Positions 50,900 through 59,872 are shown, numbered from the stretch's first letter. The stretch is 64,000 nucleotides of DNA from Limimaricola cinnabarinus (GCF_002723615.1 NZ_KZ304956.1:1-64000); one strand, 5' to 3'. Numbers and translations are program-made. The notes: generated by a model not told the origin, from the letters alone.

Positions 50900-52237
50900 T
50901 CACATCGAATAGGGAATGACCAGCGACAGCGCCGGGACCGCCATAATGAGGATCAGCACGAGGACGTCCACCGACAGGAAGCGCGCGATGCCCGCAAAGA
51001 TCCGGTCGATCGGCACCTCGCGCCCGACCACGCCCGCGATGACGAAGACGTTGAGGCCGACGGGGGGCGTGATCAGGCCGATCTCCAGAAGCTTGATGAC
51101 CACCACGCCGAACCAGATCAGGTCGAAGCCATAGGTCTCGATCAGCGGGATCATCAGCGGCAGGGTCAGCACCATGATGCCGATCGGGTCGAGGAACATG
51201 CCCAGCGCGAGATAGATCGCCGCGATCGCCGCCATCAGCACGATGGGCGACAGTTCGGCCGCGGTCACCGCCTCGACGATGTCGGGCGCCACGCCGGTCA
51301 GCGCGATGAAGGCCACGAAGATCTTGGCCCCCGCCGCGATCAGGAAGATGGAGGTGGTCTGGATCGCCGTCTCGCGCAAGCTCTCCCAGATGCCGCGCAA
51401 GGTCAGCTTGCGTTGCAGAAGGCCGATCAGAGCGGCTGCGGAGACGCAGACGGCGGCGGCTTCGGTGGCGGTGAAGATGCCGCCATAGATGCCGCCGACG
51501 ATGATCACGAAGAGGAGCACGGCGGGCCAGGCTTCGAGCGCGGCGCGGCCGCGGTCGGCCATGGAGATGGTGCCGGTGAAGGCGGGCGCGACATCGGGGT
51601 CGCGCTTCACCCAGATCAGGATGACGAGCAAAAAGCCCAAGAGCGAGATCAGCCCCGGCAGGATGCCGGCGAGAAAGAGCTGGCTGATCGAGGTCTCGGT
51701 GAAGATGCCGTAGATGATGAACAGCACCGAGGGCGGGATGAGCGAGCCCAGCGTGCCGCCCGCCGCGACGCTGGCGGTGGCGAGGCGCTTGTCATAGCCG
51801 ACCGAGAGCATTTCGGGCGTGCAGATCCGGCCCATGGTCGAGGCGCAGGCGATCGACGAGCCGGTGATCGCCGAGAAGCCGCCGCAGCCCACCACCGAGG
51901 CCATGGCGACGCCGCCCGGCACGCGCGCCAGCCAGACGCGGGCGGCGTGGTAGATCTTGGTGGTGATGTCGGCGCGGTAGGCGATATGGCCCAGCGCCAC
52001 GAAGAGCGGGATCATCGACAGGTCGTAGCTGTGGATGAGATCGAAGCTGTTGGAGAAGACCAGCGAGGTGGTCGGGCGGATCGCCCGCTCGGGCGCGAAG
52101 GCGCCGGTGCGGAAGGCGAAGATGACGAAGGTGCCGATGGTCGCGATCGCGGCGAGCGCGAAGGCGATCGGCACGCGCAGCGCCAGAAGCCCGAGCACCG
52201 CGGCGAAGGCCACGAGGCCGATGAGAGTGCCGTCCAT
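50900..52237 (-). CDS. dctM: TRAP transporter large permease DctM
   Basis: The ion-driven translocation subunit of a TRAP importer. The 445-residue product has about 12 hydrophobic helices and the DctM marks: GGFSAITGSSIACASTMGRI (about residue 115), AAGGTLGSLIPPSVLFIIYG, the EAAAV repeat and the second PPVGLNVFVIAG hairpin. ATG 52237 follows the dctQ stop by four bases; a longer frame upstream lies in dctQ. It supplies the uptake step for the catabolic operon, by inference. Confidence 0.94.
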   Translation of the reverse strand: MDGTLIGLVAFAAVLGLLALRVPIAFALAAIATIGTFVIFAFRTGAFAPERAIRPTTSLVFSNSFDLIHSYDLSMIPLFVALGHIAYRADITTKIYHAARVWLARVPGGVAMASVVGCGGFSAITGSSIACASTMGRICTPEMLSVGYDKRLATASVAAGGTLGSLIPPSVLFIIYGIFTETSISQLFLAGILPGLISLLGFLLVILIWVKRDPDVAPAFTGTISMADRGRAALEAWPAVLLFVIIVGGIYGGIFTATEAAAVCVSAAALIGLLQRKLTLRGIWESLRETAIQTTSIFLIAAGAKIFVAFIALTGVAPDIVEAVTAAELSPIVLMAAIAAIYLALGMFLDPIGIMVLTLPLMIPLIETYGFDLIWFGVVVIKLLEIGLITPPVGLNVFVIAGVVGREVPIDRIFAGIARFLSVDVLVLILIMAVPALSLVIPYSM

Positions 52238-52241
52238 GGTC

Positions 52242-52763
52242 TCAGACCTCTTCGTGCGGGTTGTGCTTGGAGGGATCGGTGAGGATGCGGCCGCCCGAGC
52301 GGATGGTGCGGATGTCACCCACCATCTGCAACGCCAGGCGCAGCCAGCAGAAGCTCACCCCGAAGAGAAAGATCACCCGGCCCGGCCATTTCGGCAAGGA
52401 GAGCTGGCCGAAGAAGTAGCTGCCGCTCTCGATGGTGTGCACGGCCTCCTTCCAGCCCGCCCAGATCAGCGGCGCCAGCGCCAGGAGCCCCACGAAGGAG
52501 CCCAGCACCACCAGCCAGTCCTGGGTGCGCGCGGGCAGCCGCTCGGAGAGCACCTCGACCACGATGTTGCCGCGCGCGGCGGCGGTGGCGGCGAGCGGCA
52601 GCACGATCGCGGCCACCATCAGCTCGCCCACCATGTTGATCGTGTCGGGAATGCCCGAGTTCAGCGTCGCGCGCAGAACCACGCTGGTGGTGATCAGAAG
52701 CCCTAGCCCGATGATCGCCGCGGCGGCGAGGTTGAGCAGGAAACTCTCGATACGGGTCAGCAT
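52242..52763 (-). CDS. dctQ: TRAP transporter small permease DctQ
   Basis: The 173-residue product has four predicted transmembrane helices (about 8-28, 45-63, 84-102 and 128-148) and the DctQ pattern around TINMVGELMVAAIVLPLAATAAARGNI (two overlapping parts of the first loop). It joins DctM in the membrane complex. It lies 112 bases after dctP, with a hairpin in the gap, and four bases before dctM. Confidence 0.9.
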   Translation of the reverse strand: MLTRIESFLLNLAAAAIIGLGLLITTSVVLRATLNSGIPDTINMVGELMVAAIVLPLAATAAARGNIVVEVLSERLPARTQDWLVVLGSFVGLLALAPLIWAGWKEAVHTIESGSYFFGQLSLPKWPGRVIFLFGVSFCWLRLALQMVGDIRTIRSGGRILTDPSKHNPHEEV

Positions 52764-52826
52764 CGCCCCTCCCGGCCGGGGGCGCGCCCCCGTCGTCTCG
52801 TTTCAGATCTTGTCGTGATGCGAGGG

Positions 52827-52855
52827 GGGACGGCGCGGGTTGCGCGCGCCGTCCC
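52827..52855 (-). terminator. Attenuator-type hairpin between dctP and dctQ
   Basis: GGGACGGCGCG (52827-52837) and CGCGCCGTCCC (52845-52855) form a perfect 11-base-pair stem, extendable by flanking G/C runs, 20 bases after the dctP stop. No T-run follows. It may protect the dctP mRNA end and lower permease expression. Confidence 0.6.
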
Positions 52856-52875
52856 GCCCCCCGTGGCGCGGTTCT

Positions 52876-53934
52876 TCAGCCGCGCTCCCAGGGGTAGCCC
52901 TCGTCGTCGCGGATGCCCTGATACTTCTCGATCAGGCCGCGATACTCGTCGAGCAGCGCCGCGCCGTCGAGGCCGGCGGCATCGGCTTGCGCCTTCCACT
53001 CTTCGAGATAGGTGTTGCCCTTCTCCACGAGCTTGGCGCGCTCCTCGTCGGGCAGCTCGATGATCTCGACGCCCGCCTCGCGCATCTTCTCGAGCGCGGC
53101 CTCGTTGTCGGCGCTCACCAGCCGGCCGAACTCGTCCGACAGCCCCTTGCCCGCTTCCATCAACGCCTGCTGCTGGTCTTCGGGCAGCGAGTCGTAGGCG
53201 TCCTTGTTCATGAAGATGCCCAGCGCGCCGACCTGGCCCCAGTTCAGCATGGTGTAGCTGTCCATGACCTCCTGCTGGTTGAGCGCGCCCACGGCGTAGG
53301 AATAGCCCTGAGAGCAGTCGAGCAGGCCGGAATCGAGGCCCTGATAGGCGTCGTAGATCGACATGTTGACGAGGTTCGCGCCGAAATCGGCGAAGGTCTT
53401 GCCATAGGCGCCGACGCCGCGGACCTTGAGCCCGTCGATATCCTCGACCGTGCGGATCGCCGTGCCCTTGCAGCCGATATGCACCGCCGAGGTGGTGTAG
53501 GTCCCCAGATAGACGAGGTTCTGGTCGGCGAGGTTGGCCTTGATCGCCTCGGAGCTGCGCATCAGCTCGTCGGTGGCCTTCATGCCGACCCAGGGGTCGG
53601 GGTTCTGCACCGGCAGGTCGGCGATGCCGTAGGCGACCATCTCCTGCGGGAAATAGACGCCGATGATGGTTCCGGCATCGGCCACGCCGTCGGCCACGGC
53701 CTGCGCCGCGGCGTTGGCCTTGAACAGCGCACCGCCCCACTGGATGTCGAAGTTCAGCTCGCCATCGGTGCGGGTCTTCACGTCGTCGACGAACCAGTTG
53801 AGCGCCTCGGCGCGGGCGCCGCGGTTGGGCCCGGCCTCGCCGAAGAACAGCGTGGTTTCGGCATGGGCGATGGAGCCGAGCGTGGCACCGGCGAGAATCG
53901 TCGAGGCGAGCGCCGCCTTCAGAAATCGCGTCAT
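52876..53934 (-). CDS. dctP: TRAP transporter substrate-binding protein DctP
   Basis: Periplasmic receptor of the importer. The 352-residue product has a signal peptide (about 1-25, ending SIAHA) and a DctP fold, with the conserved Arg that binds a carboxylate in LKVRGVGAYGKTFADFGAN (about residue 165), the CSQGYSYAVG stretch and the long C-terminal helix. GGAGGAG precedes ATG 53934; the open frame starts 27 bases earlier. Linkage to the IclR gene and the beta-oxidation operon suggests a dicarboxylate or other organic acid. Confidence 0.93.
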   Translation of the reverse strand: MTRFLKAALASTILAGATLGSIAHAETTLFFGEAGPNRGARAEALNWFVDDVKTRTDGELNFDIQWGGALFKANAAAQAVADGVADAGTIIGVYFPQEMVAYGIADLPVQNPDPWVGMKATDELMRSSEAIKANLADQNLVYLGTYTTSAVHIGCKGTAIRTVEDIDGLKVRGVGAYGKTFADFGANLVNMSIYDAYQGLDSGLLDCSQGYSYAVGALNQQEVMDSYTMLNWGQVGALGIFMNKDAYDSLPEDQQQALMEAGKGLSDEFGRLVSADNEAALEKMREAGVEIIELPDEERAKLVEKGNTYLEEWKAQADAAGLDGAALLDEYRGLIEKYQGIRDDEGYPWERG

Positions 53935-53949
53935 TTCAGTCTCCTCCCT

Positions 53950-53972
53950 GAAGTTTCGCATAGCGGAATTGT
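53950..53972. promoter_or_regulatory. IclR-like operator upstream of dctP
   Basis: Same layout as the fad palindrome: GAAGTTTCG, a five-base spacer CATAG, then CGGAATTGT. The right arm matches the fad arm CGGAATTAT at 8 of 9 bases; the left arm at 5 of 9. On minus a TAGAAT (about 53976) lies just upstream. It starts 16 bases before the dctP ATG. Confidence 0.5.
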
Positions 53973-54052
53973 ATTCTACTAGCTGAAACCTATGGCAGCG
54001 CCCCTCCCCTTGGCAACCCGTCGCGTACGCCGCGCTGCGGCATCCTTGCCGG

Positions 54053-54511
54053 TCAGTCGAGAAGATCGACGATCCCGGCCCGCGCCTCGCCCTCGCCCAG
54101 ATGCAGCAAGGCCCATGTTATCGGCAGCTTGAAGCGTCTCGGCCCGGCGGCGCCGGGGTTGAGATAGAGCACGCTCCCGATCCGCTCGATCAGGGGTTTG
54201 TGCGAATGTCCGCTGATCACCACGTCGATCCCGCGCGCTGCGGGGTCGAAATCGAGCGTCTTGCGGTCGTGGCGCATGTGAATCCATGCACCCCCCAGCT
54301 CGATCTCGACCGTCTCGGGGAATCGCCCGGCCCATGGCGCGGTGTCGACATTGCCCCTTATCGCCGTCACCGGGGCGATCCGCTCCAGCGCGGGCACGAT
54401 CTCCTCGCGCCCGATATCGCCGCCATGCAGGATGTGGTCCGCCCCGGCCAGCGCGGCGCAGGCCTCGGGCCGCAAGAGCCCATGCGTGTCGGAGATGACG
54501 CCGATGCGCAT
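54053..54511 (-). CDS. YfcE/MJ0936-type metallophosphoesterase
   Basis: The 152-residue product has the calcineurin-like motifs in order: ISDTHG (about 6-11), GGDIG (about 30), GNVD (about 52), the metal-binding ISGHSHKP (about 98) and LNPGA (about 116). It belongs to the YfcE phosphodiesterase group, which hydrolyse phosphodiesters in vitro; the natural substrate is unknown. Its start overlaps the stop of the LLM oxidoreductase gene by one base, so the two are co-transcribed. Confidence 0.9.
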   Translation of the reverse strand: MRIGVISDTHGLLRPEACAALAGADHILHGGDIGREEIVPALERIAPVTAIRGNVDTAPWAGRFPETVEIELGGAWIHMRHDRKTLDFDPAARGIDVVISGHSHKPLIERIGSVLYLNPGAAGPRRFKLPITWALLHLGEGEARAGIVDLLD

Positions 54512-55545
54512 CAGCCCACGGCCCGGCGCAGCTCGGGCGCGACGCGCGTGCCCAGAAGCTCGATCGCCTTCATCAGCTGCGCGTGGTCATAGACCCCGAT
54601 CGCCATCTGGATCAGCATCCGGTCGAAGCCGAACAGCTCGTGCATCTTCAGGATCTTGTCGACCAGCTCCGCCGGGCTGCCGACGAATTGCGCGCCATCC
54701 GGCCCGCGCGCCGCGTCGAACTGCGCGCGATCGGTCGGCCCCCAGCCGCGCTCGCGCCCGATCCGGTTCATCACCTCGGCCTGCGCGGGGTAGATGATGT
54801 CGGCGGCCTGCTGGCTCGTCTCGGCGACGAAACCATGCACGTTGAGCGAGGTCTTGAGCGCATCGGCGTCATGCCCCGCCTGCGCCGCGCTCTTGCGATA
54901 GAGGTCGAAGAGCGGCGCGAAGCGCGCGGGCTGCCCGCCGATGATGGCGAGCGCCATGGGCAGGCCCAGCGCGCCTGCCCGCGCTACCGATTGCGGCGAG
55001 CCGCCGACCGCGCGCCAGATCGGCAGCGTCTCCTGCACCGGGCGCGGATAGACGCCGCGGCCGGGAATGGCATGGGTATGGGTGCTGCCCGGCCAGCGGA
55101 TCGCCTCGCCCTCGTTCAGCGCCATCAGAAGCTGGAGCTTTTCCTCGAACAGGTCCTCGTAATCCTCGAGGTCGTGGCCGAAGAGCGGAAAGCTCTCGAT
55201 GAAGGAGCCGCGCCCGGCGATGATCTCGGCCCGCCCATCGGTCAGGTTGTCGAGCGTGGCGAATTGTTGGAACACGCGGATCGGATCGTCCGAGGACAGC
55301 ACCGTCACCGCGCTCGAAAGCTTGATGCGCGAGGTCCGCCCGGCAGCGGCGGCCAGCGCCACGGCGGGGGCCGAGACGGCGTAGTCGGGGCGGTGATGTT
55401 CGCCCAGCCCGAACACGTCGAGCCCGACCTCGTCGGCCAGCGCGATCTCCTCGATGAGCTGGCGCAGCCGCAAGGCGGGATCGACCGCCGCGCCGCTGAC
55501 CGGATCGGTGCCCACGTCGCCGAATGTATAAAGGCCCAGTTCCAT
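54511..55545 (-). CDS. LLM-class flavin-dependent oxidoreductase (luciferase-like)
   Basis: The 344-residue TIM-barrel product starts [12 protein letters not shown] and shows the bacterial luciferase-like marks: [20 protein letters not shown] (about 46-65), [39 protein letters not shown] and [15 protein letters not shown]. Such proteins use reduced flavin to oxidise various small molecules; the substrate is not readable. GGGGGAAGAACATC lies before the ATG. It heads a two-gene unit with the YfcE-like gene, divergent from cls. Confidence 0.88.
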   Translation of the reverse strand: MELGLYTFGDVGTDPVSGAAVDPALRLRQLIEEIALADEVGLDVFGLGEHHRPDYAVSAPAVALAAAAGRTSRIKLSSAVTVLSSDDPIRVFQQFATLDNLTDGRAEIIAGRGSFIESFPLFGHDLEDYEDLFEEKLQLLMALNEGEAIRWPGSTHTHAIPGRGVYPRPVQETLPIWRAVGGSPQSVARAGALGLPMALAIIGGQPARFAPLFDLYRKSAAQAGHDADALKTSLNVHGFVAETSQQAADIIYPAQAEVMNRIGRERGWGPTDRAQFDAARGPDGAQFVGSPAELVDKILKMHELFGFDRMLIQMAIGVYDHAQLMKAIELLGTRVAPELRRAVG

Positions 55546-55713
55546 GATGTTCTTCCCCCAAGCTGCGGTGCCATGCAGCTAGCGGCGCGCCCGCGCCGGT
55601 CCAACAGCCATGGCCGCGCAAACCCTGTGCGCCATCCGCGCCGGCGTGGAACTTCGTTGCACCATTCCGGCGTTTCGATCACATCTGGGTCAGACACCGG
55701 GGATGCGCGGCGC

Positions 55714-57102
55714 TTGTTTACCTATGACACCTTTTTCCTGACCCTCCTGGGCATCGGGCTTGCGCTTCTCGCCACGGTGATGCTGCTGCAGCAAAGGCGC
55801 ACGCCGCAATCGGCGGCGGCCTGGATCCTCGCGATCATCCTGCTGCCATGGGCCGCGATCCCGCTGTTCTTCGCGCTCGGCTTTCGCAAGCAGAGCGACC
55901 GCCACCCGACGATCCGCTTTTCCACGCCCCCCGGCGACGCGCCCGCCGATCCCGCGCTCGGGCCCGCGGAGGCGTTTCGCGCCTACGGCGTTCCGGCGGC
56001 GAGCCGGGGCAATCTCATCGAGCTGCACCGCGACGCGCGCCATGCCCGCGAGGCGATGCGCGAGATGGTCGAGAGCGCGCGCCACGAGCTCGACATCACC
56101 TTCTACCTCATCCATGACGACGCGGTGGGGCGCGATTTCGTCGATCTGCTGACCGCGCGGGTCGCGGCGGGCGTGCAGGTGCGGCTGATCATCGACCGGC
56201 TGGGGGGCTTTTGGTGCCCGCGCGCGGCGCTGGAGCGGTTCGAGGCGGCGGGCGGCGAGCTGCGCTGGCACCAGCCCTTTCTCAACTGGCCGCTTAAGGG
56301 CCACATGAACCTGCGCAACCATCGCAAGATGATTATCGCCGACCGCGCCCGCGCCTGGACCGGCGGGCGCAATGTCGGCTGCGAATACATGGGTTTTCCG
56401 CCGCATATGCGCCACGAGAAGGGCCACCCCGAGCTGTGGCGCGACCTCTCCTTCACGCTGCAGGGCCCCGCGGTCGAGGTGCTGTGGGACCTGTTCCGCG
56501 CCGATTGGGGCACCGCCGAGGGCGAGACCGAGCCGCTGCCCGAGCTGCATGTCGAGGCGCGGCCCGGCGCGGCCACGGTGCAGGTCGTCCCGTCGGGGCC
56601 CGACACCCATCTCGACCCGCTGCACGACGTGCTGGTGCAGATGATCCACGCCGCCACGCGCCGGGTCTGGATCGCCACGCCCTACTATCTGCCGACCGAG
56701 CCCCTGAACGCGGCGCTGTGCACCGCGGCGCGGCGCGGGGTCGATGTCCGGGTGATGGTCCCCGCCCGCTCCAACCAGCGCATCGCCGATTTCGCACGCG
56801 GCGCCTATCTGCGCGCGCTCGACGAGGCGGGCGGTCGGGTGTTGCAGCTGCCGCGCCAGATGAACCATGCCAAGATGGGGGTGATCGACGACGCCGCCTG
56901 GGCCGGCTCGGCCAATTTCGACGTGCGCTCCATGCTCCTGAATTTCGAGGTGGCGGTCTTCGTCTACGACGCGCCCTCGGTGGCGCTTCTGGCCGACTGG
57001 TTCGCCGCCGAGACCGCGCTGTGCCGCGAGGGCGTGCGCCGCCCCCGGCTGGGCCGCCGCCTGGCCGAGGGGGTGTTTCGCCTCGGCGCGCCGATGCTGT
57101 GA
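55714..57102 (+). CDS. cls: Cardiolipin synthase (phospholipase D family)
   Basis: Makes cardiolipin from two phosphatidylglycerol molecules in the inner membrane. The 462-residue product has two N-terminal transmembrane helices (about 3-25 and 32-54) and two HKD motifs: HRKMIIAD (His about 203) and HAKMGVID (His about 385), each followed by the GGRN / GSANFD turn. No ATG is in place: the frame is open far upstream, but the first helix begins at the TTG 55714, so a TTG start is likely. It is followed by an EEP-family gene. Confidence 0.88.
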   Translation: MFTYDTFFLTLLGIGLALLATVMLLQQRRTPQSAAAWILAIILLPWAAIPLFFALGFRKQSDRHPTIRFSTPPGDAPADPALGPAEAFRAYGVPAASRGNLIELHRDARHAREAMREMVESARHELDITFYLIHDDAVGRDFVDLLTARVAAGVQVRLIIDRLGGFWCPRAALERFEAAGGELRWHQPFLNWPLKGHMNLRNHRKMIIADRARAWTGGRNVGCEYMGFPPHMRHEKGHPELWRDLSFTLQGPAVEVLWDLFRADWGTAEGETEPLPELHVEARPGAATVQVVPSGPDTHLDPLHDVLVQMIHAATRRVWIATPYYLPTEPLNAALCTAARRGVDVRVMVPARSNQRIADFARGAYLRALDEAGGRVLQLPRQMNHAKMGVIDDAAWAGSANFDVRSMLLNFEVAVFVYDAPSVALLADWFAAETALCREGVRRPRLGRRLAEGVFRLGAPML

Positions 57103-57152
57103 GCCCGTATCCGTGAGCCCGACCCTGTGAGCCCGAGTCTGTGAGGACGACA
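57097..57152. repeat. 14-base tandem repeat across the cls stop codon
   Basis: Four units of about 14 bases (57097-57110, 57111-57124, 57125-57138, 57139-57152), consensus CTGTGAGCCCGANY, the last one less exact. The cls stop TGA is part of the first unit, so the unit repeats the stop codon context, and the last unit carries the run-up to the next gene's ATG. Confidence 0.85.
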
Positions 57153-57868
57153 TGACCGATCCCCATCTTCGCCCCGGACGGCTGCGGCTGGTGAGCTACA
57201 ACATCCGCAAGGCGCTCGGCACCGACCGGCGGCGCAACCCGGGCCGGATCTGCAACGTGATCGCCGCGATGGAGCCCGACATCGTCGTGCTGCAGGAGGC
57301 GGATCTGCGGCTCGGCGCGCGGCCCACGGCGCTGCCGCTGACCGAGCTTGCGCATCTCGAAGGCCTGCAGGTCGTCGATTTCGGCCAATCGGCCAAGAGC
57401 CTCGGCTGGCACGGCAACGCGATGCTGGTGCGCGAGGGGATCGGCATCGGCGCGCTGCACCGGATGGTGCTGCCGGGCTTCGAGCCGCGCGGCGCGATCT
57501 TCGCCGATCTCGACACGCCCACCGGGCCGCTGCGGGTGGGCGGGCTGCATCTGGGGCTGTTGCGCGGCTCGCGGCGGTTGCAGCTGAGCCATATCGTCGA
57601 CGAGCTCGACCGTCTGCCGCCGCGCCCCACGGTGATGGGCGGCGATCTCAACGAATGGTCCGAACGGGTCGGTCTCGGGCGGCTGGCCAAGCGCTTCGAG
57701 ATCCACGCGCCGGGGCGCAGCTATCACGCCCGCCGCCCCGTCGCCGCATTGGACCGGATCGCCACCGGGCCGGGGCTGGTGATCGAGGAAAGCGGCGTCT
57801 GGCACGCGCAGCCCGCCCCGGCGGCGAGCGATCACCTGCCGATCTGGGCCGACCTGCACCACGACTGA
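57152..57868 (+). CDS. Endonuclease/exonuclease/phosphatase-family protein
   Basis: The 238-residue product has the EEP motifs: SYNIRKALG (about 15-23), VLQEADLRLG with the metal-binding Glu (about 49), GLHLGLL, GGDLNEW (about 164) and SDHLPIW near the end. The family includes nucleases and lipid phosphatases. EEP genes often follow cls in alphaproteobacteria, so a role on phospholipid head groups is possible. The ATG is 50 bases after cls, directly after a tandem repeat. Confidence 0.87.
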   Translation: MTDPHLRPGRLRLVSYNIRKALGTDRRRNPGRICNVIAAMEPDIVVLQEADLRLGARPTALPLTELAHLEGLQVVDFGQSAKSLGWHGNAMLVREGIGIGALHRMVLPGFEPRGAIFADLDTPTGPLRVGGLHLGLLRGSRRLQLSHIVDELDRLPPRPTVMGGDLNEWSERVGLGRLAKRFEIHAPGRSYHARRPVAALDRIATGPGLVIEESGVWHAQPAPAASDHLPIWADLHHD

Positions 57869-57872
57869 GGCC

Positions 57873-58850
57873 TCAGACGATCAGCTCCGAAAGCGGGCGG
57901 CGGGCGCGGGCTTCGGGCCGCGCGCCGATCGGGCCGAGCCGGATCACCTGCATCAGCCGCCGGTCATCCCCCAGCCCGACGCGCTGCGAGATCTCCGTCC
58001 GCGCCTGCGCATCGGCGGTCAGCACCCCCATGGGCCAGGCGGCGAGCCCCAGCTTCGAGGCCTCCAGCAGCAGCCGCAGATAGGGCCGCCCCGCGGCGAC
58101 GGGGCTGTCGCTCGCCGGGCGGTGGAACAGCGCCACAACGGCGCTGCTGCGGGTCTGCGCGGATTCGCCGGCCAGCCGCTCGATCAGCCCCAGCATCTCG
58201 GCCGGGCGCCAGAGCGGCCCCAGCACCAGCCGCGCCTCGGCCGCCGCGCGCGGGCTCAGCCCGAGCATGGCCCGGTCGAGCCCGTCATGGCGCTTGCGCG
58301 GATGGCGCGGGCTCAGCCTGAGCCACGAGACCAGCTCGCGCCGGGCATCGGCGCGGCGCAGATGCCGCAGCGTGGCCTTGTCGTGCAGCTCGGCGAGCCA
58401 GTCGCGCCGGGTCCCGTCGGTGACGAGGATCGCGTCCCGGCGCGACCAGCCATAAAGATCCACGGGCCCCGGCTCGTAGGGGCCGCGATGGCTGAAGCGC
58501 AGCGGGAGCTGTCTGGCCAGCGGGTCGGGGTCGGTCCCGGCCTCCAGCGTGATCCGCGCGGCCAGCCGCAGGCCGGGCAGCGTCTCGCGGTCGTCCTGCG
58601 CCCACAGATCGGTAAAGCCCGTGCCCATGCGCCGGGCCGAGAGCGCGAGGATGGTCGCCTCGGCGGCGGCCCCGCAAGCGAGCCCCGCGGCGATGCCATG
58701 CGGGTCCGAGACCGGCAGCGTCGCCGCCGGATCGCAGCCGATCAGGATCGTGTCGCCCTTGAGCCGCCAGCGCGCGGGCTGGGTGTTGAGCGCGGAGGGC
58801 GCGCTGCGCGCCTCCTCGACGATCTGTCGAAACTGTTCGGTCTGCATCAT
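57873..58850 (-). CDS. Nitroreductase-family protein, Acg-like
   Basis: The 325-residue product has an FMN-binding nitroreductase fold in the two-domain form seen in the Acg family: an N-terminal part with SAPSALNTQPARWRL (about 16-30; the SxxNxQP FMN motif) and a C-terminal part with GRPYLRLLLEASKLGLAAWP (about 260-279) and RLGPIGARPEARARRPL. Electron donor and substrate are unknown; Acg proteins have been linked to flavin storage under stress. GAGGAG precedes the double ATG. A dyad lies about 45 bases upstream. Confidence 0.82.
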   Translation of the reverse strand: MMQTEQFRQIVEEARSAPSALNTQPARWRLKGDTILIGCDPAATLPVSDPHGIAAGLACGAAAEATILALSARRMGTGFTDLWAQDDRETLPGLRLAARITLEAGTDPDPLARQLPLRFSHRGPYEPGPVDLYGWSRRDAILVTDGTRRDWLAELHDKATLRHLRRADARRELVSWLRLSPRHPRKRHDGLDRAMLGLSPRAAAEARLVLGPLWRPAEMLGLIERLAGESAQTRSSAVVALFHRPASDSPVAAGRPYLRLLLEASKLGLAAWPMGVLTADAQARTEISQRVGLGDDRRLMQVIRLGPIGARPEARARRPLSELIV

Positions 58851-58895
58851 GGCTCCTCGGGTCGCGGCGCGCCGCCGCGCCAGACCCTAGCGGCC

Positions 58896-58912
58896 CTTGC
58901 CGTGACGGCAAG
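58896..58912. promoter_or_regulatory. 17-base perfect dyad upstream of the nitroreductase gene
   Basis: CTTGCCGT and ACGGCAAG surround one central base. On minus, TTGCCG could be a -35 with TAGGGT 16 bases on. The shape (a GC-rich dyad in a promoter spacer) recalls MerR-family sites, but no merR gene is near. Confidence 0.4.
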
Positions 58913-58995
58913 ACGTTCCGCTGCGGCTTTGGCCGGGGGCCGGGCCCGAAGATAAGGAACGCAAGGCAGGCCATTGATTTGGAAGCAAAAGAAAA

Positions 58996-59026
58996 ACCGG
59001 CCGTTCCCGCGAAAGGGACGGCCGGT
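58996..59026 (-). terminator. Rho-independent terminator of the xyl operon
   Basis: ACCGGCCGT + CCC pairs with GGG + ACGGCCGGT (58996-59026, one bulged T). On minus the stem is followed by TTTTTC. It lies 26 bases after the ATPase stop. Confidence 0.8.
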
Positions 59027-59052
59027 GGAAGGCATCGCAGGGCCGGTGTGGC

Positions 59053-59871
59053 TCAGGCCGGCTCGCGCTTGGGGTTCTTGCCCATGATGATCATCGACAG
59101 GATGTCATCCTCGGTCACGTCCTCGACCCGCTCGGTGCCCACCAGCTGGCCGTTCTTCATCACCGAGACCCGGTCGCACAGATCCATCATCTCGCGCGTG
59201 TCGTGGGAAATGAGGAAGATGCCGAGCCCCTGCGCCTTCAGCTCCTTGATCAGATCCGCCACCATCGCCGTCTCATGCACGCCGAGCGCGGCTGTGGGCT
59301 CATCCATGATCAGGATGCGGGCATTGAAGTACACCGCCCGGGCGATGGCGACCGACTGCCTCTGCCCGCCCGACAGCGCCGAGACCGGCTCGGAGAGCTT
59401 GCGGAAATTGGGGTTGAGCCGCGCCATGATCTTGCGCGTCTCGGCCTCCTGACGCGCGTCGTCGACGAAGCCCGCCCTCGTGGTGATCTCGCGGCCGAGA
59501 AACAGGTTCGAGGCGGCGTCGAGATTGTCGGCCAGCGCGAGGGTCTGGTAGATTGTCTCGATGTTGTAGCGCCGCGCGTCGCGGGGCGAGTTGATCGTGG
59601 CCTTCTCGCCATTGATGCGGATCTCGCCCGAATCCGCCTTGTAGGCGCCCGAGAGGATCTTGATCAGCGTCGACTTGCCCGCACCGTTATGGCCCAGAAG
59701 ACCCACGACCTCGCCCGGGTAGAGATCGAGCGACACGCCGTCGACCGCCTGCACCCCGCCGAAGGCGATGCGGATGTCCTTGAGTTCCACTAATGGCTTC
59801 GCGCCGGAGGCGCGCGGATCAACGGTGCCAGAGGCGCGCGGGTCCGCCTTCGCGGTTTCGGTCATGGTCAT
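59053..59871 (-). CDS. Sugar ABC transporter ATP-binding protein, single-domain
   Basis: Energises the xylose-type importer. The 272-residue product has one nucleotide-binding domain: Walker [10 protein letters not shown] (about residue 60), signature LSGGQ (about 167), Walker B ILIMDEPT (about 187) and H-loop LISHD. The usual XylG has two such domains in about 500 residues, so this is the short FrcA-like form, which must act as a homodimer. A small repeat, DPRASG, occurs twice near the N-terminus. It lies one base after the permease gene. Confidence 0.88.
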   Translation of the reverse strand: MTMTETAKADPRASGTVDPRASGAKPLVELKDIRIAFGGVQAVDGVSLDLYPGEVVGLLGHNGAGKSTLIKILSGAYKADSGEIRINGEKATINSPRDARRYNIETIYQTLALADNLDAASNLFLGREITTRAGFVDDARQEAETRKIMARLNPNFRKLSEPVSALSGGQRQSVAIARAVYFNARILIMDEPTAALGVHETAMVADLIKELKAQGLGIFLISHDTREMMDLCDRVSVMKNGQLVGTERVEDVTEDDILSMIIMGKNPKREPA

Positions 59872-59872
59872 C

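Noticed and set aside
54583-55713. Upstream extension of the cls frame, giving 839 codons
   Set aside because: It lies antisense to the LLM oxidoreductase gene and has no membrane-protein or PLD character before the first helix at 55714.
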